Of a DNA stretch of 64,000 nt, positions 46,701-57,749 are shown piece after piece (positions within the stretch are counted from its first letter, which is position 1; every line of letters starts with the position of its first letter). Below the pieces are notes generated by a model. That model did not search any database, had not been told where the DNA came from, and saw nothing but the letters and a program-made list of their open reading frames with translations. The position numbers and the translations under genes were made by a program. The DNA comes from Saxidomus purpurata (taxonomy: Eukaryota; Mollusca; Bivalvia; Venerida; Veneridae): assembly GCA_022818135.1 (NCBI GenBank), contig JAFMSR010000018.1, positions 3,744,331 to 3,808,330 of the forward strand, in the 5' to 3' direction.

Positions 46701-48319
46701 TGTATATCTGACTGTAGATGAGTGCTGTGTGATAATGTATATCTAACTATAAATGAGTGCTGTTTGATAGTGTTTATCTGACTGTAGATGAGTGCTGTTT
46801 GATAGTGTTTATCTGACTGTAGATGAGTGCTGTTTGATAGTGTTTATCTGACTGTAGATGAGTGCTGTTTGATAATGTTTATCTGACTGTAGATGAGTGC
46901 TGTTTAATAGTGTATATCTGACTGTAGATGAGTGCTGTTTGATAGTGTATATCTGATTGTAGATGAGTGCTGTTTGATAGTGTATATCTGATTGTAGATG
47001 AGTGCTCTTTGATAGTGTATATCTGATTGTAGATGAGTGCTGTTTGATAGTGTATATCTGATTGTAGATGAGCGCTGTTTGGTAATGTTTATCTGCCTGT
47101 AGATGAGTGCTGTATGATAGTGTATATCTGACTGTAGATGAGTGCTGTTTGATAGTGTTTATCTGATTGTAGATGAGTGCTGTTTGATAGTGTTTATCTG
47201 ATTGTAGATGAGTGCTGTTTAATAGTGTATATCTGACTATAGATGAGTGCTGTTTGATAATGTTTATCTGACTGTAGAGGAGTGCTGTTTGATAGTGTTT
47301 ATCTGACTGTAGATGAGTGCTGTTTAATATTGTATATCTGACTGTAGATGAGTGCTGTTTGATAATGTTTATCTGACTGTAGATGAGTGCTGTTTGATAG
47401 TGTTTATCTGACTGTAGATGAGTGCTGTTTAATAGTGTATATCTGATTGTAGATGAGTGCTGTTTGATAGTGTATATCTGATTGTAAATCAGTGCTGTTT
47501 GATAATGTATATCTGATTGTAGATGAGTGCTGTTAGATAATGTTTATCTGACTATAGATGAGTGCTGTTTGATAATGTTTATCTGACTGTAGATGAGTGC
47601 TGTTTGATAATGTATATCTGACTGTAGATGAGTGCTGTTTGATAGTGTTTATCTGATTGTAGATGAGTGTTGTTTGATAATGTATATCTGACTGTAGATG
47701 AGTGTTGTTTGATAGTGTTTATCTGATTGTAGATGAGTGCTGTTTGATAATGTTTATCTGACTGTAGATGAGTGCTGTTTGATAGTGTTTATCTGACTGT
47801 AGATGAGTGCTGTTTGATAATGTTTATCTGACTGTAGATGAGTGCTGTTTGATAGTGTTTATCTGACTGTAGATGAGTGTTGTTTGATAGTGTATATCTG
47901 ACTGTAGATGAGTGATGTTTGATAGTGTATATCTGACTGTAGATGAGTGCTGTTTGATAGAGTATATCTGATTGTAGATGAGTGCTGTTTGATAATGTTT
48001 ATCTGACTGTAGATGAGTGCTGTTTGATAGTGTTTATCTGATTGTAGATGAGTGCTGTGTGATAGTGTATATCTGATTGTAGATGAGTGCTGTTTGATAA
48101 TGTTTATCTGACTGTAGATGAGTGCTGTTTGATAGTGTATATCTGACTGTAGATGAGTGCTGTTTGATAATGTATATCCGACTGTAGATGAGCGCTGTTT
48201 GATAATGTTTATCTGACTGTAGATGATTGCTGTTTGATAGTGTTTATCTGACTATAGATGAGTGCTGTTTGATAATGTAAATCTGACTGTAGATGAGTGC
48301 TGTTTGACAATGTTTATCT
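40726..48319 (+). repeat. Megasatellite: 217 units of 35 bp
   Basis: Core GTAGATGAGTGCTGTTTGAT repeated from 40726 to 48319. The length, 7594 bases, equals 217 x 35 minus 1, and the single visible phase shift is at about 44068 (GAGTGCTTTT instead of GAGTGCTGTTT). Most variation falls on three two-state sites: position 3 (C/T), 26 (A/G) and 30 (A/T) of a unit starting GACTG. Long blocks recur at exactly 1015 bp (29 monomers). No unique spacers, so not a CRISPR array. It lies in the intron between the two alternative 5' exons of the channel gene. Confidence 0.97.
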
Positions 48320-48721
48320 ATTTATTTTTAGATGACAAGTGGACATTAAACTGAGAAACCACCTCTACTTATTACAAAATAAACTAAGGGAACCAATATT
48401 TTGATATTGATCGACCATTAAGCAATTGCTTTTTATAAAAAAAACAATATCACTTGGGGATTTCTCTGACGATTGTATCGTTTCATACCTTTAGGGTTCT
48501 GTATCCGACTGCATCGCATTTTTACCACGATTAACTCATTCTTATGGAAATATTAATGATGCATCACCAGTTTAAAATACTGATGCAGACGGCAGAACTA
48601 AGTCTTTTATCAGTGTGTTTCCTTGCCTGAGTTAGCAAACGCTTATTCAGTGAAGTAACATAAGCGTAGTTTTCAGGAAAAATAATATATACACTTTAAG
48701 GAGTTTGTAAGGTGCAATAAA
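48320..48721. promoter_or_regulatory. Region upstream of the alternative first exon
   Basis: Must hold the promoter/5' UTR if the exon at 48722 is a first exon. A possible TATA-like AATAATATATACAC lies at 48681-48694, too near the ATG to be sure. Possible acceptors (TTATTCAG, TTTTCAG) mean a further upstream exon cannot be excluded. Confidence 0.25.
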
Positions 48722-48851
48722 ATGTCAGAAAGGGAATCTTTAGTGAGTTTGATATCAGGATTGGGAAAGACGAGTACCCTTCATGGAATTCCAAAAATAG
48801 CTACATCTAGACAGAGGATTGTTAAAGTTCTCTGGTGTCTTCTGCTTCTTG
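48722..48851 (+). CDS. DEG/ENaC channel, 5' exon version 2 (alternative N-terminus)
   Basis: 130 bp from ATG to donor GTAAGA, ending in phase 1 as needed for the acceptor at 60331. It encodes a short cytosolic head (MSERESLVSLISGLGK), the His-Gly motif in STLHGIPKI, basic residues (SRQRIVK) and the first half of TM1 (VLWCLLLLG). Compared with the exon at 34730, the His-Gly and TM1 parts are closely conserved while the first residues are unrelated. With 60331-60717 and 62073-63049 this gives a protein of about 498 residues, the usual size for ASIC/DEG-type channels. Open reading past the donor is intronic. Confidence 0.75.
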
Positions 48852-49800
48852 GTAAGATATTTAGGACCATTCGACCATGGGTAGATCGCATTAACAATAT
48901 GGTCGTGCACAAATTAAAAACAAATTCGTACTTGTACATGTACACACGTCAGCGGTGTAAATGATTAACTGTGTATAGTGTGAATAAACTGTGTATAGTG
49001 TGAACAAGAACTACCTTGAAAAAGATAGTGGGCGCAATCTTTAGTATATGAAAGTGATTGTTAGCTAGATTTTTATGGTAAAAATTAATTTTATTCAGTC
49101 GGAAGGCGCCAAATCACACATGGTGTGGAAAAAAAACAAAAACATTAACTGGGATTCGAACCGATGTACCTACCGTTGCAAAGTTGTTTAACCTAACGCT
49201 CTATCCGTCTCAGGTAACTGGCCACTTGTCAAATTTGTTCCCAAAAGTAATTTAATATCTATCGCGTCATGTGTGTCAGGGAGACAAACTTAATACTTGT
49301 TTTTCTTATAGATATGCTACGTTATTCACTGGCCGAGAAAATATAAATACTCTGCACTTAAAATTGACATTAATTTGGAGGTAACAACATATTATGTTGA
49401 TAGATATATTTACGTACTTAAATTATTAACCCCTTCAAGAATGACTGAACACGCAAGAGTATTTTACATGTACATGTATTGTGTATTCTCATTCGGTAGT
49501 ACTGATCGATTATTCATTTTAATATTTACATATTTAAAACCAAATTATGATAAACTATACACTATCTTTTGAAAGAAAGTTGTTTCGGTCTGCATAAACT
49601 GTTGTTCGGTCCTTTTCCAGTATTTTTCAGCGTGATTTCTCATTAAAAAAAATATAATACATTTTGTATATACATATTTCATTGGCGGTTGAAGAGTTCC
49701 AAACTTCCGGTCAAAAGCGAGCTTAATACGGTTACGCCGAGAAAAACCTGAAAGTCAAATTGTCATAACTTAATCTCATAGCTGTAAGCACTTGTTTTTA
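48852..49800. other. Intronic DNA with one SINE
   Basis: Apart from the SINE at 49110-49225 no feature is supported; the open frame 49375-49572 is unremarkable. Confidence 0.4.
49110..49225 (-). mobile_element. tRNA-derived SINE head
   Basis: Minus strand: CCTGAGACGGATAGAGCGTT (box A-like) and ATCGGTTCGAATCCCAG (box B). tRNA spacing is kept but paired stems are poor. Confidence 0.65.
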
Positions 49801-49827
49801 ACCAAGACACCAGTACTGGTTTTTGTC

Positions 49828-50540
49828 GAGCCCGCTTGCGGTGAGCTCGACTTAGTCGTCACTTTTGGCGATTCGGTGTATGTGCGTGCGTCCGTGCGTC
49901 CGTTTGTGCGTGCGTCCGTGCGTCCGTCCGATTTTGTCCGGACCATATCTTTTTCATGCATGGAGGGATTTTGATGTTACTTGGCACAAATGTTCACCAT
50001 CATGAGACGGAGTGTCATGCCCAAGAACCAGGTCCCTAGGTCTAAGGTCAAGGTCACACTTGGAGGTTAAAGGTCAAATTCAAGAATGACTTTGTCCGGA
50101 GCATATCTTTTTCATGCATGGAGGGATTTTAATTTAACTTGGCACAAATGTTCACCACCATGAGAAGGAGTGTCATGCGCAAGAACCAGGTCCCTAGGTC
50201 TAAGGTCAAGGTCACACTTAGAGGTTAGTTCAAAGTCAAGAATATCTTTGTCTGGAGGATTTCTTCTTCATGCATGAAGGCATTTTGATGTTACTTTGTA
50301 CAAATGTTCACCACCATGGACTTCCCTTGTTTTTAGAATTACTTCCCTTTGTTGTTACTATAAATAGCTTATATTGTAACTTTTTTATTAGTGGCCATAG
50401 AGAAAAATCGAGACCACTTTTCTGTGGTACAACTACATGTTACATCCAATATTTAGGTGTATTTTGACCCATCTCTACTTGGTAAGGAGTTAGCCCTTTT
50501 GACATATGGTGGGCTCGACATGTTGCACGTGGGCATCTAG
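49828..50540. mobile_element. Non-autonomous DNA element (GTCGAGCCC termini)
   Basis: Starts GTCGAGCCCGCTTGCGGTGA and ends in GGTGGGCTCGACATGTTGCA, so short inverted GTCGAGCCC/GGGCTCGAC ends. The interior has a GTGCGTCC minisatellite (49880-49930) and two to three tandem copies of a block of about 140 bp (ATATCTTTTTCATGCATGGA ... TCTAAGGTCAAGGTCACACT). Confidence 0.75.
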
Positions 50541-50610
50541 TTCAAGGAAGCGGACTCGAGTGTGACTCGATTAGCTACAAGCTTTCTTCACAATCGAGTT
50601 AAAATTTATT
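50525..50610 (+). mobile_element. SINE 3' tail fragment
   Basis: TAGCTACAAGCTTTCTTCAC and the following AATCGAGTTAAAATTTATT match the tail of the SINE at 13604-13860; no head is present. Confidence 0.5.
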
Positions 50611-52280
50611 AGTATAAACAAAAAAAAAGCTTAAAAATGCTCTTTATTAACCACCATTTATTCGTCACTGATTCAAAATTCCTCTGTTTGTACACAAATG
50701 TACATGTAAAAAATAAATGAATGACTCCTAAAAGAAAATCCATTAAAAATTCAATAAAGTATGATGAAGCACATATGCAGTGGCACGGCCAATTTTTTTC
50801 TACAATTTGAGTGTTTATGTTGATTTCTGATTCAATGCTGAACACATAGCGGTCTGTACTTGCAATGATTATAACATAAATGTATTAAACAGGATGCATG
50901 CAACTTTGTTAAAATTACAAAAGAAATATTATACAGTTATAGAAAATTTAGAACAATAAATTCTTATATTCTCATTGTGTTCCTTGTTTGGTAACAATAT
51001 GACTGTAACTTTTCTAGAATGTATTGGATAGTTTCAAGATCCAACCTCTATATTTGTAGCGGGGGAATACCTTTGCTGACAACATATTTATAATAATACA
51101 TTATAAGTTACCCTAGCCACCCTTCTGCTTTTATAGCACATCGAATTTGATATGTCTTACATGAATTAGTTACAATATTTTTCAGGATACTGTTTAGTAT
51201 GTGCATGGGACTTTGTCACAGTTTTGCATTAATTTGTCACTGAATATTGATGAATCGTAATCATTAAGTTTGTCCCTGGAATTTTATCTCTATACCCTTA
51301 TCATGGTTTAACAACTTCGCAGCTCCTTCCCGCATGTCACTTATTGCTCGTCCAACACCATGTATGCTTGCAGGTTATATGATGACGGATATATGATTGC
51401 AGCTTCGTCCGTTCCATGATGGACTTGTACAATGTCCTGTTTTACATCATTATTGCATAAGCGCCAATCAAGTAGTCAGTTCTTCGGATACCTGGTTGGC
51501 TTGCATAATGTATGCCAATCATACAACGAAGGAAAAGGTCACCCATTCATCCGTTTCAACATAATTGTAACCATACATAACTCTGAATGCCAGGATATGT
51601 TATTTTCGACCAATTGATGAGGTAGTCCACATGGTCCTAATATGTCAATTTCGACCGACGGTCATTCTTTACCAATATAACATATTCTGGAGGCAAACCT
51701 AAAAAGACACAAATGAAATTGTAAGCAATCACATAAAATTTATCTATTTTTTGCTGTTAATAATAATAAAACTCAGAGAAAATAAATTTAAATCAGTTTT
51801 CGGTTCAGCCAGATCCTGCCAATATGGCGCCCGTCATTGATTCACTTAGGTTCAAAGTAAAGACGTATCTAATGATTCGACACAGTATAGTTTAATTATT
51901 CCAGTGCCACTAAAATGTTTGAGCTCTTTTTTTGACACAAAAATCGTCTCTACCGCTAACATTGATTGATTTTCAAATCAGCTTTTATTGTTCAAAACTG
52001 GGTCCTAATGTAACCTTATATTAGGACCAAGCTCAAAACTAGTATTTCATGCTTCATCTGTAGTAAGGATGCAAATACGGACCCGGACATACATTAAATC
52101 GTCTTGAACAGGCCCGATATACACGAAAAATTACTTGGAGTGGGAAAAATGCAACTAGTAGCGGCTTTTTGAAACGTGGAAACCATGGCAGAAATAACAT
52201 TAATTTCTACTTGTTATCGTTCATTAATGATATAATCAAACACTAAATTTATCAGAACAATTTTACTATTTCGACAACTA
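50611..52280. other. Intronic DNA
   Basis: No exon supported. A small inverted repeat GGTCCTAAT / ATTAGGACC lies at 52001-52028. Confidence 0.4.
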
Positions 52281-53384
52281 AGCGTACAGATTTTTTTACA
52301 CTTCTGCACAACTAACGATTGTGTACAGTTGCAATTAAGCGTACATTCGTGTCACTTTCAGTGATGGAACAAAACAGTTATTTTTTCTGCATCAAGTCAT
52401 TCAATCTCGATTCAAGGAAGTCTAAGAGTCAAAAAACATTTTTTTTCTTCCACGCCGGTACAATTATAGACCAGAAACTATACATACAATGAAATATCGT
52501 CGGCTATTTGCCAAAAAGGCTCAATAACAGTTTTCATCAAATTTGAGTTAAACATGTATTTTACTTAGTAATAATGTTATCTTCATCTTAAATAAAAATG
52601 GTTTAATTGGTATGAAAATAATGTGTTTCATTTTTCGGCCTATTCTCAGTATTGACAAATTGCCACTGCCAAAAGGGCTCATAAGCAGACTGTTACGTGC
52701 CAAAAGGACTCGTCAACAAGATTTAGTGCTGATAAGCCCTTCTTGTATTTCAATCTGTCCCTGTGTTTGTACTCAGCTGTCTTATCAGAAATGGTGTTAA
52801 TTAGGTCTATCTAGTGTAGGGTGTTTGTGGTGAACCAGTAATTGAACTTGATACCATTGTTTTCCCCAGCATTTCAGAGATAATTATACAGAAAGTAACA
52901 CACATTTTTGCGATAAAAGGTGCCTTTGTTTATATTTTTTGGAAACATACAGAGTTCTTTGAAAGGTAAGAAATTTATTTATTAGTTAAAACTACTTCAT
53001 AAGTTCATATTTTATATTTTAACGAATATAATTACACTATTTTTAAAGAAAAATTGTATTTGAAACATCCAACGCATTGACTGTGTTGATGAGCCCTTAT
53101 GGCTGGCGAAAATTAAACTATATATATCATCTTTTAAATAAGTTATATAATGCCTGAAATATCTCAATATTAAAACAAAACAATCATTTAGCATATATAC
53201 CTAATAAATATTGACACTTTCACTGTCTATGTAAACTAACACTATGATTCAATTTGTTGATGAGCCCTTTTGGCTCAACACAATGTTGACTTTTCGCTTC
53301 TAATTTAAATATATTCAACAAAACTGAAATTATTTTGGGAAAAACACAACATATCATTTTTATTTCAGTTTTTATAAAAGCAAT

Positions 53385-54660
53385 ATGGATTCAGAACGGA
53401 CAGATGAAGAATTTTACGCAACCCAATAATTCGAGAAGAGTAAGTATTAACACTTTGCTTTTTGTAAAATATACATTATTTTAGTAAAAAGAGCCTAAAC
53501 TCTGGAAATATATATACATAATTATGTCTATTCTATTATTTTCTTAAAGGTATTTCAATATATGAACTATAATAATGTTTTAATTCATTTCAGATATATC
53601 ACATCTGTTACCTAACAAGGAAGACCCTTCAGTAAATCAAGCCAAGGCTACAGACAAAACATCAAGTAGCGATTCAGAAGACATTCCCCTAGCATCTGTT
53701 AAGCGTAAAATTCAACGAAAAGAAAGACACCATGTTTCCTCGTCATCTGAATTAGACGATAGCTGTAACGATGAAGATTACAAACCATCAGAAAACAGTG
53801 ACTCGAGCGATGGCAACGTTTTAGTTGATAAAAGAAAGAAAAAATGGTTTCGAAAACGAATAAGGCCGATGAAAAGGGAAGAAGGAAGAAAAAATGCTAA
53901 TAAAAAGATGAAAAAAGAAGATAAAAACAAACATAAAGCCAAAACAGAAGTAAAAAATAAAACATATAGAAATTTGAAAACTTCAAAAAATGACAGATGT
54001 GTTGATAACCATCTGGATACTGCTTTGGCACAGAGCAAGGCACATCATACTGTGCATACTATTTTAAAGAAACATGGAGAAAGAAGATTGTCGAACTTGA
54101 TGACTTGTAATTTATTGCAGAAAGTAGAAGTGCCACCAGATGGAAACTGCTACTATAACGCCGTTCTCCTTCAAATTGATACAATTAACTCAATAAAAGA
54201 TTTAAGGGTAAATATTTGTGAACATTTGTTAAGCAATGAAAAACATTACAAATGTTACATGACCAGTTCAGACAGCAATAACGACAAAAAATGTCTTCAC
54301 AGTATATTGATAAAATCAACTGTCTTAAAAAGGACGGAATATGGAACAAACAACTCTCAGATCTGCTACCATTGGCAACCGCTAACTATTTGAACAGGAA
54401 CATCACAATATATTCTAGCAGACTAAACAATCCAGGCATACATATTACTCCAGATATGGCTGTGTCCAATGCTGTAGAATTAGGTGAAGATATAAGATTG
54501 GCATATCTTGCAGTCCCTGGATTTGAGCACTATGATGGCTGTTTGAGGTCGGATTCATCTGCAAAAATAAGCTCCAACCACTCCCCTTTAACAACAGATG
54601 ACTCAGTCATAATCAACTTGCCTAAATCAAATCAAGTGACGAATTCTAAGAAGAAAAAAC
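53385..54660 (+). pseudogene. Transposon gene, N-terminal half: OTU-like cysteine protease domain
   Basis: Exon 1 (53385-53439) starts MDSERTDEEF and has an in-frame TAA at 53427. Donor GTAAGT and acceptor CATTTCAG (53593) join it in phase to exon 2, which reads through a Ser/Asp-rich and then Lys-rich linker. The OTU domain follows: PPDGNCYYNA carries the catalytic Asp-Gly-Asn-Cys (Cys codon at 54148), then the helix with LRVNICEHLL, and the closing His of FEHYDGC (54528). A one-base loss in A6 at 54286-54291 shifts the frame inside the domain. A second, at A6 54654-54659, breaks the link to the transposase part. OTU proteins cleave ubiquitin-type bonds; inside a transposon the target is unknown. 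Neither break changes the family call. Confidence 0.75.
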
Positions 54661-54661
54661 A

Positions 54662-56506
54662 GGTTTGAACGATGTACCTATTACACCCAGAAAAAAAGCA
54701 CACTATGTCTCTCCTACGAAACGAAAATCAACTCGCAAAAAGACTTTAAATGTTGATCAATGGAAAAAGAATGTGCGAAAAATACGCAAGAACATGGGTA
54801 AAAGTTATATTTCAGCTAAAACAAAAAATAACGTCCAGGAAAAATGTGTGAGAGTATCAAACTGTACTAACTGTAGATATAAATGTTCAGAAAAAATCCC
54901 AGAAGAAGCAAGACAAGCTATATTTGATTCCTATTATGATACAGACATGACATATGAAAGAAAGAGGGACTTTATTTGTCAACATATTCAAGTAAAACCA
55001 ACTAGTGAAAGATATGTCAGAACGTATAAACATAATTCAAGATCATACTCACTTCCATCAGCTAACTCTAAAACTAGAGTATGTAAACAATTTTTCATGC
55101 GAACATTGTGCATTGGAGACAAATTTATACGTTACACATTGGAAAGAAAGCAGCATGGAACATTTTCTAGAACTGACCAGCGCGGAAAGCATATACCTTT
55201 TAATATAACAAAAGATGAAAGCGAATTGCGCAACAAACGGCATATTGAATCCTTCCCGATTCTTGAATCGCACTATACCAGGAAATCTACAAGAAGGAGT
55301 TATCTTGCACAGGATCTTAACATACGGAAAATGCATGATTTGTACAGAATAAAGTGTCAAGAGAACAATGTTGATCCTGCATCTGAACAAGTATATCGCA
55401 GAATATTTTGCACAAAATACAACCTTTCATTTCATAGACCAAAGAAAGATTCTTGCCAAACATGTAATGCGTACAATGAGAAGAAAACTAGCACATTGAA
55501 TGAAGAAGATGAAACTGACTATAAGGAACATATCGAACGGAAGGAAGCATCAAGAATTGAGAAAGAACAAGATAAACGTTTATCACAATCAGATAAGTCC
55601 ATATATGCGGCCACGTTTGATCTAGAGGCTGTGCTTTCAACACCATGCTCAACTGTTAGTCAAGTTTACTACAAACGGAAATTAAATAGTTATAACCTGA
55701 CGGTATTTTCTTTAGCTGAAAAACAGAGAACATGTTACATATGGGATGAGACACATGGACAGCAAGGATCGTCAGAAATAGGAACATGTATAATCACCCA
55801 TATCAATTCACTGCCACCAGTTGTTAAACACGTCATTTTGTACTCCGACTGTTGTTCTGGTCAAAATCGTAACCAATATTTAGCTGGTGGACTTTTACAT
55901 ACAGTTTTAAGGCATCAACATGTTCATACCATTGAACAAAAGTTCCTTGAATCTGGGCACACTCTGATGGAGTGTGATTCTATGCACTCGGCCATAGAAC
56001 ACGCTAAAAATGCACATCAATCTATGTCCCAGATCAGTGGGATACCATAATACACATGGCGCGTAGACAGAAACCATACACCGTTATTCCCTTAAGATTC
56101 AACTCGTTTTTTTGACTTGAAAACTCTTACAAACACTAACTTTAAAAACTTTAAGACGGATGTTGATGGTAATAAAATCAACTGGTTAAAGGTGAAAGTC
56201 CTGAAGGTGTCGAAGGAGTATCCGGAGGATATTCAGATCAAATACAACTACAACGATCAATTTAGACAAATCAAAATAGCACGGCCGGCAAGAGGTAGAT
56301 CAGCTATTGAAACAGACTTGCCAAAAACATTCAGTGAAAAAATACCAATTTCATATGCCAAAAAGCAAGATTTGTTAGACCTTTGCAAGTCACTTGTTAT
56401 TCCTGAAATGTATTGGGGATATTACGAGGCCCTGCCTACCGATAGATCTACAAAGGACACGCTGCCATCGCCAGATATGCTGGACGATGAATCGGACATG
56501 GAATGA
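54662..56506 (+). pseudogene. Transposon gene, C-terminal half: DDE/RNase H-like transposase
   Basis: Begins in a basic region with TPRKK and STRKK clusters and a Cys motif (NCTNCRYKC), then a second Cys pair (KKDSCQTCNAY). The candidate catalytic core has FDLEAV with Asp at codon 55619, YKRKLNSYNL, YSDCCSGQNRN with Asp at codon 55847, and GHTLMECDSMHSAIEHA with Glu/Asp near 55970. This D...D...E/D layout with an SDxCxGQN signature is found in many uncharacterised transposase-derived proteins of arthropods and molluscs; I cannot name the superfamily with confidence. Frame breaks: one base missing near 56018 (before YVPDQW) and one extra T in T7 at 56107-56113. The C-terminus is acidic (DDESDME). 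It is one gene with the OTU half, read as a fusion once frame breaks are allowed for. Confidence 0.7.
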
Positions 56507-57244
56507 TAATATAATTATATATGTATTATCAAATGTAATCAATCATTAAATGTACTTCAAGACACACGTTCATTGCTAAATATGCTGGACAATGAACCGG
56601 ACATAGAATGATATAAAATTATATAAATTATCAAATGCAATACATCTTTAAATAATTTTTCTGTCATCATTTCATATCTGATGAGCCCTTAAGGTTCTAT
56701 AAAAATGTTCATAAAAATATAATACCATGATCCAGCCAAAAGGGCTCATCAACAAATCATACCATATAAAGGCCTAAATGAGGGTTCATTGAATTGTCAA
56801 TTTTCTAATGTAAAGTTGATTTTTATAAAAACAACTATGTGAATTATTTCATATCTGAGTCTAAAAATGGATTTTTAAGCAATGTTGTAATATTTAAAGT
56901 GTTTTTTCTCAAAACTATAAAATATGTTGATGAGCCCTTTTGGCAAATACCCGACGATATGCGAACACAAAGTCAAATTTTCCCTGGCCGTTTGTCAATT
57001 TGACAGTGATCAAACTGGGAACGAAGGCCGATTGCAACTATACTACACCTTACTTGAAGCAAAGATGATCACAATAAAAGTATAAATAACTGGTACACTT
57101 ACCCCAAAAATATCTCCTTCAAAAAAGACGATTTAGATAAACTTTCAATACAAAATCTAGACCGTGGTGGCCTCAATTTGTGCCAATAACTAACTGATCA
57201 TCAGCGTACAGATCAGCAACTTCCGTTTCGGCTTACTGTACGCT

Positions 57245-57278
57245 AGGACACTGAGTTAATGTTATTGTATCATAATTA

Positions 57279-57322
<44 letters not shown>

Positions 57323-57745
57323 AAATACTACTAGAGTCTAATATGTTAAGTATGAAAGATAATAGCCTGCTTTTTAAACATTCAGTTGTTGTTTTAGACA
57401 AGTTATGAAATTTTAATACAGCATGGGAGTCTCGCAATGACTAGGGGTGGGCAATAATAGACCCGGTACATTGCAATTCGCAGTATTTTGGAGTAAATAA
57501 AAAACTGCAATTCCTCCGCATTTATTACATGTAACTTGAATTTGATCTAATGTTTTGTTGTTGGTTTCCAAATAATACATTTTTAGCGCATACATATTTT
57601 TCGGAATTCACGCGTGATGAATAGCCATTGAATTCAATATATCAGACCCTGGTGATAGTAACTGATTAAAAATTTTATAATATCTATTTTTCTAATAAGA
57701 TTAATGAAAAATATCTGAGTATAATAATACAAATGTAAATCATTT
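57245..57745. other. Intronic DNA with a (TTA)n microsatellite
   Basis: 57280-57322 is an uninterrupted ATT/TTA repeat of about 14 units directly beyond the transposon's right end. No exon is supported. Confidence 0.6.
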
Positions 57746-57749
57746 TAAA

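Larger units (their letters stand above)
52281..57244 (+). mobile_element. Decayed DNA transposon with OTU-transposase gene and subterminal repeats
   Basis: Ends proposed at AGCGTACAG (52281) and the inverted CTGTACGCT (57236-57244). The subterminal motif GATGAGCCCTTTTGGC and variants occur at about 52507, 52669, 52699, 52727, 53087, 53257, 56680, 56734 and 56928, in both orientations. The copies at 52500 and 56930 are inverted partners over a longer stretch (GGCAAATAGCCGACGATAT against GGCAAATACCCGACGATAT). Such clusters serve as transposase binding sites in several DNA transposon superfamilies. The target-site duplication is not resolved. It sits in the intron between the exons at 48722 and 60331, in the same orientation as the channel gene. 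Confidence 0.72.

Noticed and set aside
40726..48319. CRISPR-like appearance of a regular short repeat
   Set aside because: There are no unique spacers; monomers are head-to-tail, and the genome is eukaryotic.
48722..48964. Treating the 80-codon frame as a complete small protein
   Set aside because: Homology to the 34730 exon stops exactly at the GTAAGA donor; the rest is intron read-through.
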